64,000 bases of DNA from Akkermansia muciniphila (GTDB taxonomy: Bacteria > Verrucomicrobiota > Verrucomicrobiia > Verrucomicrobiales > V1-33), in assembly GCA_945861415.1 (NCBI GenBank), contig CAMAUV010000019.1, positions 1-64,000 on the forward strand. The letters run 5' to 3'. The position numbers and the translations under genes are program-made. Under the pieces are notes generated by a model. That model saw nothing but the letters and a program-made list of their open reading frames with translations, had not been told where the DNA came from and did not search any database. This document shows, piece by piece, positions 52,036 through 60,646 of this stretch (within the stretch, counting starts at the first letter, position 1; each line of letters begins with the position of its first letter).

Positions 52036-53194
52036 TGAGCGGGATCATGACGAGGTTGCGATATTCGGCGACCTCGTCGGAGGGCAACGCGGGTGCGCCC
52101 CCCACCATGCGCAGTTTTTCTTCGGTGGGCGTTCCGTTGACCTGCAGGGTAGTAACCTTACCGTCGGTCACCTCTACCTCCCAGGTCTGCCAACCCAGCA
52201 CAGGCTTGATGGTCGTATCGCCGCCTGTTTTCTGGTCACCAAAGACGCGGCGCTGGCAACGCAGTATATAACTTCCAGTCGGAGGTGTGCTCAGCGCCAG
52301 CGGCGAAGCACCGCCGCCCGCGCACTTCAGCGCATTCAGCGGAGCCGACGGCTTCGTCTGGCGTGGCGATTCAAAGCCCTCAGCCAAAGGGGCGACCGAC
52401 CACTTGCCGTCTCCGCCTTTGAAGCCGGTCAGGTCCACCCCGTTGAAGAGCCGCTTCGCTTCACCAAAATTCTCTGCGAGCGTTTTTAGCCGGATGTCTT
52501 TGTAGTCTATGGTCATCGGGCTGCCGCCGTGGATCTGCAGCGCGAGCACCCCCTCCATGCAGCGCTGTTGCGTCGATTTCGCATCGGCTTTGTTCACATG
52601 ATGGTCGACCAATTCGACCGTCTGAAACCCGTTGAGATGATGCACGACGTGATTGCCACGGCAGATGAAGTGATACTCGTTCCAATCGTTGTCCGTGTGG
52701 TAAGGCGCTGCATAAATGGCCTTCGGATTCGCCACAACGCCGACTACATCGAGCTTCCCGTCGGGCGAGATTTCCATGAAATCACCCACGTCCGTGAGCC
52801 ACCCGCGACCGGATTCGTGGTAGAGGAAGCCGGTCTTGCCCAGCTTGTTTTCTACCTCTGCCTGATAGCCGGCTACAACCCACTTGCCCGTTTCGCGGCT
52901 GCGGTATTGCACACCGGAGTTGTTGTCGCCTGCATGGATGCGATAGCGCAGCTTCAACTCGAAATTCTTCAGCGTGCCATCCCGCCAGATGAGGAAGGTA
53001 TTTCCCGGTGCGGGGTTCGACCCAGTGGTCTCGCCGCGGATGTGGCCGTCCTTAACCGACCAGAAGCCAGGACGCCCATCCCAACCGGTGAGATCTTTGC
53101 CGTTGAAGATGGCTTTGAAGCCGGGCTCATCCGCGGCATTGGCGGCTAGTGCGCTGGCGCAGGCCAGCAGGGCGAAGATGGTGGTGCGTGTCAT
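52022..53194 (-). CDS. Secreted DUF1080 (3-keto-disaccharide hydrolase-like) protein
   Basis: The start is ATG 53194, followed by a signal peptide (IFALLACASALAANAADEP). 390 residues: a LamG-like DUF1080 domain about 22-240 (FKAIFNGKDLTGWDGRPGFW, NSGVQYRS, DWNEYHFICRGNHVVHHLNG) with family-typical GGSPMTIDYKDIRLKTL, then a second incomplete DUF1080-like start RLFNGVDLTGFKGGDGKWSV and a beta-rich end. DUF1080 proteins of Bacteroidota include 3-keto-glucoside hydrolases, but in this phylum most are untested. It is the upstream gene of the sialate esterase pseudogene and is itself intact. Confidence 0.87.
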   Translation of the reverse strand: MTRTTIFALLACASALAANAADEPGFKAIFNGKDLTGWDGRPGFWSVKDGHIRGETTGSNPAPGNTFLIWRDGTLKNFELKLRYRIHAGDNNSGVQYRSRETGKWVVAGYQAEVENKLGKTGFLYHESGRGWLTDVGDFMEISPDGKLDVVGVVANPKAIYAAPYHTDNDWNEYHFICRGNHVVHHLNGFQTVELVDHHVNKADAKSTQQRCMEGVLALQIHGGSPMTIDYKDIRLKTLAENFGEAKRLFNGVDLTGFKGGDGKWSVAPLAEGFESPRQTKPSAPLNALKCAGGGASPLALSTPPTGSYILRCQRRVFGDQKTGGDTTIKPVLGWQTWEVEVTDGKVTTLQVNGTPTEEKLRMVGGAPALPSDEVAEYRNLVMIPLNASR

Positions 53195-53313
53195 ATTTCG
53201 GTTCTTGGGATTATGGTTGGATGTTTGAAGTGTAAAAAATATACCTTGCTCAAGTTGTATCGCGACTGATAGAAAAAGCACCTTCTTGTTGGTCAGATGT
53301 TAGTTATCGGTAA

Positions 53314-53676
53314 ATGTATTTGCGCCTTGGCAATAAACGTGAGCAATCGAAAATTGTATCACTCTGGAGACTTGTCGAATGCGACCTTGCGGAAGGCTCC
53401 TGCCCAGACGGCAGCCCTGACATTGCGGCGTTCACCGTCCCCAGCCCCGGCGGCGCGAACGTGCTGAGCCAAGGCACGTCTATTTATCTCAACTCCGTAA
53501 CTCTACAGATTATCGTCACCTCCACCCCCGGCTGGATTTACCTCACGGAATCCTCCACTGATTTGGACACTTGGATTCCGTGGTCTGCCCCCGTCACCGC
53601 TAGCGGCCCGACCGTTACGTTTCCTGCCGCCACTGGCAGTCTGCGCTGGCTCTGCTGCGTGCGGCCGGTGCCCTAA
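53314..53676 (+). pseudogene. 3' fragment of a lamin-tail-type surface protein
   Basis: The open frame of 120 codons has an unrelated first third, then CPDGSPDIAAFTVPSPGGAN, which is how a lamin-tail domain ends (compare PSAATPGAANV in the giant protein), followed by a beta-rich C-terminal module (VTLQIIVTSTPGWIYLTESS, TDLDTWIPW). No signal peptide or domain start is present. I read it as the 3' remnant of a lamin-tail gene. The flanks 53195-53313 and 53677-53853 hold nothing I can support. Confidence 0.55.
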
Positions 53677-53853
53677 CGATTACCCCCCCGCTTCGTCCAT
53701 CTAGGGGTCTATGTCCCGCCATTCGCGGGGCGCAATGGAGGCAGTCATGCCGACAAATGGCGGGCGCGAGGTTCCCTGCGGCAGTGTTTGGCAGGAAAAA
53801 GTATTCGCAATTTCTGCAGGTTCGTGCTCAAAGAATGACCATAATTCCAACTC

Positions 53854-55023
53854 ATGACCACACCCGCCGTGCACACTCCGCCTGCCTTTAACCGCAAGAA
53901 CCTCTGCATCGCCGGAATCAATTTGTCCCGTAAGCTTTCGGGCGAAGGTTCGCCCAAGGACACGCGGCATTTTGAGATTGATCTGCGTGGCAGCGGTATG
54001 ACCTTTGAGCCTGGGGATTCACTTGCGGTGCTGCCCACCAACTGTCCGGAGCTGGTGTCGGAAGTGCTAGCGGTGCTTGGGCACACGGGCGATGAAGCGG
54101 TGACAGATCTCGACGGTCGCACCGTTAGGCTGCGGGAGGCGCTCACTTCCTCCTGCGCCATCACCATTCCAGACAAGAAGCTGCTCAACGCGTTGTGTGA
54201 CAAATCTCCCGGTGTGGAGGCGGACGCCCTGCGCGCGCTGCTCGACCCGGCGCAAAAGGAGGCGCTCAATGCGCATCTCTATGGGCGCGAAGTGATCGAT
54301 TTCCTGCTCCAGTTTCCGTCTGCAAAATTTGAACCCCAGGAATTTGTGAGCCTGAACAAGAAGGTGCAAATCCGCCTCTACTCTATCAGCAGCAGTCTGC
54401 GGGCGAATCCGGACTCTGTGCACCTGACGGTGGCCACCGTGCGCTACACGAGTCATGGGCGCGCGAGAAAGGGAGTGGCGTCCACATTTCTCAGCGAGCG
54501 CGTGACTCTGGACGCGACGGACATTCCGACCTTCATTAATCCGGGCAAAGGCTTCCGCCTCCCGGCCCCGGAGGAGACGACGCCCATTATAATGTGCGGG
54601 CCGGGAACAGGCATCGCCCCATTCCGGGCCTTTCTTCAGGAGCGGAAGGCTACAGGTGCGAAGGGCAAGTCGTGGCTGTTCTTTGGAGAAATCAGTGCGA
54701 AGACGGATTTTTTTTACGAGGAGGAATGGAGCGCGCACCTCGTCGACGGCACGCTCACACGACTTGATACTGCATTCAGCCGCGACCAGACTGAGAAGAT
54801 CTACGTCCAGCACCGAATTGAGCAGGCTGCCGCAGAGTTCTGGGAATGGCTGGAGGAAGGAGCAATCTTCTACGTCTGCGGTGATGCCTCGCGCATGGCC
54901 ACCGATGTCGACAAGGCGCTGCACAAGGTCATCGAAACCGCCGGCGGTAAATCCCCGGAGGAGGCGACGGCCTACGTTGAGCAGATGAAAACGGACAAGC
55001 GCTACCGCCGCGACGTTTACTGA
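53854..55023 (+). CDS. CysJ-type FAD/NADPH reductase lacking the flavodoxin domain
   Basis: 389 residues of the sulfite reductase flavoprotein / cytochrome P450 reductase type: an FAD-binding domain (about 30-215) with the connecting helical part, RLYSISSS (about 175) and the GVASTFLSERV loop, then an NADPH-binding domain with MCGPGTGIAPFRAFLQER (about 248-265), SWLFFGEISAKTDFFYEEE, YVCGDASRMATDVDKAL and the C-terminal Tyr in KRYRRDVY. The N-terminal FMN-binding flavodoxin domain of CysJ (about 150 residues) is absent and the start is a normal ATG. It may hand electrons to a separate flavodoxin or ferredoxin. It overlaps the next gene by one base (TGATG). Confidence 0.88.
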   Translation: MTTPAVHTPPAFNRKNLCIAGINLSRKLSGEGSPKDTRHFEIDLRGSGMTFEPGDSLAVLPTNCPELVSEVLAVLGHTGDEAVTDLDGRTVRLREALTSSCAITIPDKKLLNALCDKSPGVEADALRALLDPAQKEALNAHLYGREVIDFLLQFPSAKFEPQEFVSLNKKVQIRLYSISSSLRANPDSVHLTVATVRYTSHGRARKGVASTFLSERVTLDATDIPTFINPGKGFRLPAPEETTPIIMCGPGTGIAPFRAFLQERKATGAKGKSWLFFGEISAKTDFFYEEEWSAHLVDGTLTRLDTAFSRDQTEKIYVQHRIEQAAAEFWEWLEEGAIFYVCGDASRMATDVDKALHKVIETAGGKSPEEATAYVEQMKTDKRYRRDVY

Positions 55024-55814
55024 TGCCCGCGGACTATCACATGCATACGCCGCTGTGCCGCCACGCGAGTGGAACGGCTGCCGAATACGTCGCCGCGGCG
55101 CGGGTGGCGGGGCTTGCGGAAATCGGATTTTCTGATCACAGTCCGATGCCGTCCTACTACGATGACTGGCGGATGCTGGCGGAGGAATTGCCGCTCTATT
55201 TTGACTGGATCGCGGAAGCCCGCGCCGCAGCCGGGGACATGCCGGTGCGCATGGCGCTGGAAGTGGACTGGTTGGAGGGCGGGGAAGCGTGGACTGAAGA
55301 ACTGGCGGGTCGCGCTTCGTGGGACTACCTTATTGGCAGCGTCCATTACATCGGCGCTTGGAATTTCGACAACCCGGCGGATAAGCAGAAGTTCTCGGAT
55401 TTTGGCACCGAGGAGGCATGGGATCGCTACTGGGCGCTTTTTGCGCAGGCGGCCCGCAGCAGGATGTTCGACATTATGGCGCACCCGGATCTCATCAAGA
55501 AATTCGGCCATCGCCCCGCCGGTGATTTGCGCCGCTGGTATGAACCCGCAGTGGCCGCCGTGGCAGAAAGCGGTGCGGCCATTGAGATCAATACTGCCGG
55601 GCTCTTCAAGGACGTGGCTGAAATGTATCCGGCCATGCCATTTCTCCAACTGGCGAGGGAAGCCGGGGTGCCGCTAACCATCAACTCGGATGCCCACGCG
55701 CCCGCCGAGGTGGGACGCTCGTTCACCGCCGCTGTGGAACTGGCCAAAGCGGCGGGTTATGACAGCGTTCTACGCTTCGCGGGACGCCAGCGGACAGTCG
55801 TCCCGCTTAGTTAG
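55023..55814 (+). CDS. PHP-family histidinol-phosphatase (HisJ/HisK type)
   Basis: 263 residues with all metal motifs of the PHP fold: DYHMHTPLCRHASGTAAEYV, GFSDHSP, the Glu in MALEVDWLEG, IGSVHYIGAW, MAHPDLIKKFG and NSDAHAPAEVGRSF. This is the monofunctional histidinol-phosphatase that hydrolyses histidinol phosphate in histidine biosynthesis. No other histidine gene is nearby. The start codon overlaps the stop of the reductase gene (TGATG), so the two are co-translated, which is not an obvious functional pairing. Confidence 0.88.
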   Translation: MPADYHMHTPLCRHASGTAAEYVAAARVAGLAEIGFSDHSPMPSYYDDWRMLAEELPLYFDWIAEARAAAGDMPVRMALEVDWLEGGEAWTEELAGRASWDYLIGSVHYIGAWNFDNPADKQKFSDFGTEEAWDRYWALFAQAARSRMFDIMAHPDLIKKFGHRPAGDLRRWYEPAVAAVAESGAAIEINTAGLFKDVAEMYPAMPFLQLAREAGVPLTINSDAHAPAEVGRSFTAAVELAKAAGYDSVLRFAGRQRTVVPLS

Positions 55815-55914
55815 AGTGAATGCTAAAGATGCCTGTGGCAAGTAGACCGAAAAATGGCCCCTTCTCTCCGGCGGCCTTCTTTGGCTTGGACTTTGAACTT
55901 GTTTTCCCGGGCAT
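55807..55914 (-). CDS. Possible small basic protein downstream of SMC
   Basis: A 35-codon frame begins with ATG 15 bases after the SMC stop: a basic start (PGKTSSKSKPKKAAGEKGP) and a hydrophobic end (FFGLLATGIFSIHSN). No ribosome-binding site is evident and its end overlaps the convergent PHP gene by eight bases. It may be a real short gene or chance. Confidence 0.22.
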   Translation of the reverse strand: MPGKTSSKSKPKKAAGEKGPFFGLLATGIFSIHSN

Positions 55915-55929
55915 GACCGGGCGTGAATT

Positions 55930-58900
55930 TCAAGAATCAGCCGTGACTACTTCCGAGGCCATGGCGTCCTCTCCTGCTTCCGCGGGTGACAGTGGCTCCT
56001 CCTCTCCGGACGGCTCCGGTTGCATGTCTGCGGGCATTTCTTGGCTGGGGGTCTCGCCCTTTGTGGCTCCAGTGTATCGGCGGGTGCCCTCGTCGCTGGA
56101 GAGCTTCATCCCCACCGGCTTGCTGACGCCGAATTCCTCCATGGTGACGCCGTAGAGCACGTCTGCGCGGCGCATGGTGCGCTTGTTGTGCGTGACGATG
56201 ACGAACTGGCTTTTGTCGAGGAACCGGTCGAGCATTTTCAGGAATCGCCCGATGTTCGATTCGTCGAGCGGCGCGTCCAATTCGTCGAGGATACAGAACG
56301 GGCTTGGCTTCACCATGTAGATAGAGAAGAGGAGCGCCACTGCGGTCATTGAGCGTTCACCGCCAGAAAGCAGGGTGATGCTGGTGGGTTTTTTGCCCGG
56401 CGGCTTGGCGATAACTTCGATGCCGCTGTCGAGCGGGTCCCCTTCGTTTTGCAGCACGAGGTCGGCCTGAGCACCGGCGCCGAAGAGTTCCTTGAAGGTG
56501 TTACGGAAATTGTCGCGCACCTGGTAGAAGGTCTCGGTGAAGCGCTTCTTGGACTCGTCGTTGATGCGCTGAATGATGGCGAGTAACTCGGTCTTGGCGT
56601 TGCTGAGGTCATCCATTTCCTTCTGTAGGAAATTGTGACGCTCTTCGAGTTCCTCATACTCCTGAATGGCGTCGAGGTTCACCGGGCCCATGCTGTCCAG
56701 ACGCTGGCGGAGTTCCGTGACCGAGCTTTCCACGAATTTCCAGTCCACTTCCTCTTCGAGTACTACGGTCAGGGTAGCGGGGTCCTCCACTTCCTCCTCG
56801 GCTGCGATGAAGACCGGAGATTCCTCCTCTTCGGTTTCAGAGACGGGAGATCCGGAGGCGGGGGATGATTGCTCCGCAACTTCTGCGGCGACTTCGATTT
56901 CCTCGCTTTTTTCTTCTGCGGCCTGACGCTCAAAGGATGGGCGACGCGGGGTAGTGTTTCGCTTCTTGCCACCATCTTTTTGACTCGCGATGGCGCTGAG
57001 CAGGGCATGCACATCCTGTTCGAATCCGTTCAGGTCGACCCGGTAGCGTTCCCGGACGAAATTCTGGAGGTTTTCGAGCCGAAGGCTCACCTGAGTCACG
57101 CGGACTTCGTCGCGTCCGCGCTGGTCGGCCAGAGCGCTAATCTCGCGGCGCACGGTGGTCATTTTGATCTCTCGCTCATTGACAGAGTCCGCTCGTTCGT
57201 CGCGCTCCCCGCTCTGGCTGGCGATGCGGTCCACGTAGTCCTCCACTAGGCTGCGCATGGAGGAAATTTCCTCAGTGAGGCGGTCGCTTTCTTCACGCGC
57301 CGCCATGATCCGCTCATGGTAGCTTTCCATTTCGCGGCGGCGGCGGGCGATGGCTTCGTTCAGTTCATGCACGCGGTTGGTCATTGGGCCGCGCTGTTCG
57401 CTCATGGCCTGCTCGGCTCGCTGCTCCACCGCGAGGGCGGTGCGCAGTTCGTTGAGCAGTTCAACGGTATCCGCTTCGTTGCGCGCCGCGGACTCAAGGT
57501 CGGTCTCATGCTGGCTGGCTTCATCGCGTTTTGTTTCGAGATCCTCTTCGGCGCGGGCGCGGCGGGCCGTAGCTTCATCCAGTTTCCTCGTCAGCGCATC
57601 CTGACGGCGGGCTAGTTCGCTCTGTTCCCATGCGAGGCTTTCGGAGCGGGCGGTCAATGCCTGGAGTTCGCGGTTTAGGAGATTGGCCTGTCCCTGGTGC
57701 TGACTTTCCTGCACGCGGCGGGCCTGGAGCACCTCCCGCTTTTCGTCGAGGTTCGACTTCAGGGATTTGTGCTCCTCGAGTTGTTTCTCGCGGCCTGCCT
57801 CCAGCAGGGAAAGGTGCACTTCGAGGCGCGACACTTCCTGATCAAGGTCCGTGAGTTCCGCCTGACGCTGGAGGATGCTGCCTGCGTCCGTGGCGCATCC
57901 ACCGCCGACGGCACCTTCGATGCTCACAAATTCTCCCCCGAGGGTGGCGAAGGCGATTTCCGGGTTCTCCCTTTTCAGTCGCAGTGCGGTCGAAAGATCT
58001 GGCACGATGAGGACATTGGCGAGGAGCTGGTGCACCATAGTGCGCACCGTGTCCTTGGCTCGGACGACATCGGCAGCCCATGAGAGTCCGCCTTCCGGAG
58101 GGGTTAGCATCTGGTATTCTCCAAATGTTCGCAGCAAGTCCTCGGGAAGCACCAAAGCCATCCCCAGCTTGTTGCGGGTAAGTACATCAATAACGTTCTC
58201 GGCGAGCATTGAGTTCGCCACCAGCACCGCCTGCAGGTTGGCGCCGAGGGCGGCTTCGATGGCGGGAATGTATTCGCGGTCCACTTCGATGAACTGAGAG
58301 AGCAATCCGCGGATCCCTCCGCGGAAAAATTCGGGATCGTTTAGGCCTTTGAGCACTTCCTGAGTGCCTTTCTCTAGGCCTTCGCCCTGAGCGATCATCC
58401 GGCGCAGGATTTCCACCCTGCCGGCACGCTCGCTGTGCATGCGTCCGACATCCTGAATCCGCCGGCTGGTTTGTTCCATGCTGATCTCAACCGCTTGGAG
58501 TTCCTTTTCGCGCAGGGCGATCTGGATTTCCATCTCCTGCACTTCGGCGCGCAGTTCATTGAGACGCGTCTGCATTTCTTGCTCCTCGACCGTGCGGTTC
58601 TCGCGCTCGGCGGTGAGGGACTCCGCATCGCGCTGGAGCAGTTCCTGACGACCCCGCTCGCCTTCGGCCTGTTGATGGTGGCTGGAAATTTCCGCCTGGG
58701 CTGAAATGATCACGCCTTCCGCGCTGTGCATCGCCTGACGGGCCTCGCGCAGCATGCGCTCCAGCCGGGCCTTTTCCTCGCGGGCCCGCTGGGTGATGTG
58801 CGTGTGTTCCTCGATCTGCTCGCGCTGCCGCATCATGTTTTCGCGGATGGCATTGAGCGCGCCGTCGGCAGACTTCAACTCATCCTCCTGGTGGCAAAGA

Positions 58901-59892
58901 CGGTCAGTATTGGCCTCCACATCGTGCTGGTTTTGGTCACTCAGCCCCTCCAATTCCCGGATCCTTTCGCCATTGAACCCGATGCGGCTTTCCGAGGCAT
59001 GGATGTGATTTTGCCGGTCACTGAGCTGGTGCCGCAGGCTCTGGAGCATGTTGTCCATCTCGCGGAGCTCGAGACGGTCGGCGGTGAGCTGGACTTCATC
59101 ATCGTGAATCCGCTCCTCCATTTCGGTCTGCCTAACGCGCAGACTGTTGACGCTGGTCTCCAGTTCGGAACGCTCCGCGGCCATTTCCGTGAATTTCTTA
59201 TAAGAAAGGTGCGTGTCCAGGACACTCACGTCATGGTGGAGTTCCTGGTAGCGTCGGGCTTTGTTCGCCTGACGCTGCATCGAACCGATCTGGCGCTTCA
59301 TTTCCGCGAGAATGTCGTTCACGCGGAGCAGGTTGGCTTCAGTATACTCCAGCTTGCGGAGAGCCTCTTTTTTCTCGGCCTTGCTCTTGGTAATCCCCGC
59401 AGCTTCCTCGAAAACCTGGCGGCGGTCCTCCGGCTTGGCGCTGAGCAGCATGTCGATTTTTCCCTGCTCCATGATGCTGTAGGCGCTGCGGCCGACCCCA
59501 GTGTCCATGAACATCTTATTGATGTCCTTGAGCCTGCAGGCGCTGCCGTTCAGCTCATATTCGCTCTTACCATCCCGGAATACCCGGCGGGTCACGCATA
59601 CTTCATTGAATCCCAAGCCCAGCGCTTCGCCACACTCTTCGAACGTGAGGCACACCTCAGCCATGCCGTGAGGTTTGCGTTTATCGGTGCCATTGAAGAT
59701 AACGTCCGCCATTTCACCGCCCCGCAGAGCCTTCGCCGAAGTTTCCCCTAGCGCCCAGCGCACGGCGTCCACCACGTTAGATTTACCGCAACCATTCGGA
59801 CCGACGATTGCCGTCACTCCCTCATGGAAGTCAATGCGGGTTTTGTCGGCGAAGGATTTGAATCCGTGCAAATCGAGGCATTTTAAGCGCAT
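55930..59892 (-). CDS. smc: Chromosome segregation ATPase SMC
   Basis: 1320 residues, longer than the usual ~1180. N-terminal head: GFKSFADKT, Walker A GPNGCGKSN (31-39), and Q-loop region YSIMEQGKIDMLLSAKPEDR. Coiled coil about 170-500; hinge about 505-665 with VSIEGAVGGG; return coil; C-terminal head with signature LLSGGERSMTA (about 1178), Walker B FCILDELDAPLDESN, and the D/H-loop FVIVTHNKRTM. Between the return coil and the head (about 965-1045) is an extra Glu/Ser-rich acidic segment (KSEEIEVAAEVAEQSSPASG), and the C-terminus has an acidic tail of about 60 residues. It acts with ScpA/ScpB, not encoded here, to compact and separate chromosomes. It stands alone with its own upstream AT-rich gap. 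Confidence 0.95.
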   Translation of the reverse strand: MRLKCLDLHGFKSFADKTRIDFHEGVTAIVGPNGCGKSNVVDAVRWALGETSAKALRGGEMADVIFNGTDKRKPHGMAEVCLTFEECGEALGLGFNEVCVTRRVFRDGKSEYELNGSACRLKDINKMFMDTGVGRSAYSIMEQGKIDMLLSAKPEDRRQVFEEAAGITKSKAEKKEALRKLEYTEANLLRVNDILAEMKRQIGSMQRQANKARRYQELHHDVSVLDTHLSYKKFTEMAAERSELETSVNSLRVRQTEMEERIHDDEVQLTADRLELREMDNMLQSLRHQLSDRQNHIHASESRIGFNGERIRELEGLSDQNQHDVEANTDRLCHQEDELKSADGALNAIRENMMRQREQIEEHTHITQRAREEKARLERMLREARQAMHSAEGVIISAQAEISSHHQQAEGERGRQELLQRDAESLTAERENRTVEEQEMQTRLNELRAEVQEMEIQIALREKELQAVEISMEQTSRRIQDVGRMHSERAGRVEILRRMIAQGEGLEKGTQEVLKGLNDPEFFRGGIRGLLSQFIEVDREYIPAIEAALGANLQAVLVANSMLAENVIDVLTRNKLGMALVLPEDLLRTFGEYQMLTPPEGGLSWAADVVRAKDTVRTMVHQLLANVLIVPDLSTALRLKRENPEIAFATLGGEFVSIEGAVGGGCATDAGSILQRQAELTDLDQEVSRLEVHLSLLEAGREKQLEEHKSLKSNLDEKREVLQARRVQESQHQGQANLLNRELQALTARSESLAWEQSELARRQDALTRKLDEATARRARAEEDLETKRDEASQHETDLESAARNEADTVELLNELRTALAVEQRAEQAMSEQRGPMTNRVHELNEAIARRRREMESYHERIMAAREESDRLTEEISSMRSLVEDYVDRIASQSGERDERADSVNEREIKMTTVRREISALADQRGRDEVRVTQVSLRLENLQNFVRERYRVDLNGFEQDVHALLSAIASQKDGGKKRNTTPRRPSFERQAAEEKSEEIEVAAEVAEQSSPASGSPVSETEEEESPVFIAAEEEVEDPATLTVVLEEEVDWKFVESSVTELRQRLDSMGPVNLDAIQEYEELEERHNFLQKEMDDLSNAKTELLAIIQRINDESKKRFTETFYQVRDNFRNTFKELFGAGAQADLVLQNEGDPLDSGIEVIAKPPGKKPTSITLLSGGERSMTAVALLFSIYMVKPSPFCILDELDAPLDESNIGRFLKMLDRFLDKSQFVIVTHNKRTMRRADVLYGVTMEEFGVSKPVGMKLSSDEGTRRYTGATKGETPSQEMPADMQPEPSGEEEPLSPAEAGEDAMASEVVTADS

Positions 59893-60025
59893 AGTTTACA
59901 AAACTTAAATAGTTTGATTCCTAAAACAAAGAATCTTCGCATCTTTGGCAGATATTTAGGGCTTTGCCAAGCTTTTTTTGCTGAATAAGCACAAGATGTT
60001 GTAGTCTGCCTCGAATGAATTACAA

Positions 60026-60053
60026 AATATAGTAGTATCGCTCGCGCTATATT
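60026..60053. promoter_or_regulatory. Inverted repeat in the divergent AT-rich gap upstream of smc
   Basis: AATATAG at 60026-60032 and CTATATT at 60047-60053 form a perfect 7-base inverted repeat with a 14-base spacer. It lies in the 282-base AT-rich gap between smc and the divergent small membrane-protein gene, about 135 bases from the smc start. A second weaker one, TTGGCA/TGCCAA, lies at about 59947-59972. These could be operators or transcript structures; the gap is much more AT-rich than the coding DNA. Confidence 0.3.
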
Positions 60054-60174
60054 CTAAAAGTTTTTATCGGCAACATTTCGCGAACCTTTCCCAGACTTCG
60101 ATAGTGCCCATGATCCTGCTTGTTTCTGGTGGAACTTGAAGAAAGAGAGGCGAGAGCTAAAAACTGTGCACGAC

Positions 60175-60570
60175 ATGACACAAAATAGAAAGTATTTCAT
60201 CGCGGGCGGAATAGTGGTGACGCTGACTATAGGATGGGTTGCTGCGGGGTTTCTTTATCTGCGCACTTTGTCACCCCGGCAGGACATACTAAACTTTGAG
60301 CAACTTCAGCAGCAGGGCGTGCCTATGACCCGGGCTGTGCAGATCGCTGAGCCTGCGGGACACATCTGCGTCTTTGGCGACAGGGATAAGGCGCGTTGGA
60401 CGCTGACCTCTGGTCCTCCTGGATACCTGTTCAATCCCTCCGGTCGACTGGTAGCCTTCGCTATAGATACTGGTGACAGCCCTAAATTTCAGGGCGAATA
60501 TAAAGTCGCTGAAGGCAATGAAATAGCACTAAAAGATTTACCGGAATTGTTTAGAAAATTGGCGCCTTAG
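60175..60570 (+). CDS. Small membrane-anchored protein of unknown function
   Basis: 131 residues from ATG 60175 (GTG 60166 is another possible start, with a purine-rich GAGGCGAG 11-19 bases before it). One N-terminal membrane segment (YFIAGGIVVTLTIGWVAAGF) is followed by a short soluble domain with GHICVFGDRDKARWTLTSGP and a terminal helix. It should face the periplasm. I do not recognise the family. It lies between smc (divergent) and the enolase-superfamily gene (77 bases downstream). Confidence 0.6.
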   Translation: MTQNRKYFIAGGIVVTLTIGWVAAGFLYLRTLSPRQDILNFEQLQQQGVPMTRAVQIAEPAGHICVFGDRDKARWTLTSGPPGYLFNPSGRLVAFAIDTGDSPKFQGEYKVAEGNEIALKDLPELFRKLAP

Positions 60571-60646
60571 CGGTGCTCTGGCGGCCCGCGAATCCGGAAC
60601 TGTCGTTGCCTCGCTTGCTGGTTTTTACGCAATTTAATACATCCTC

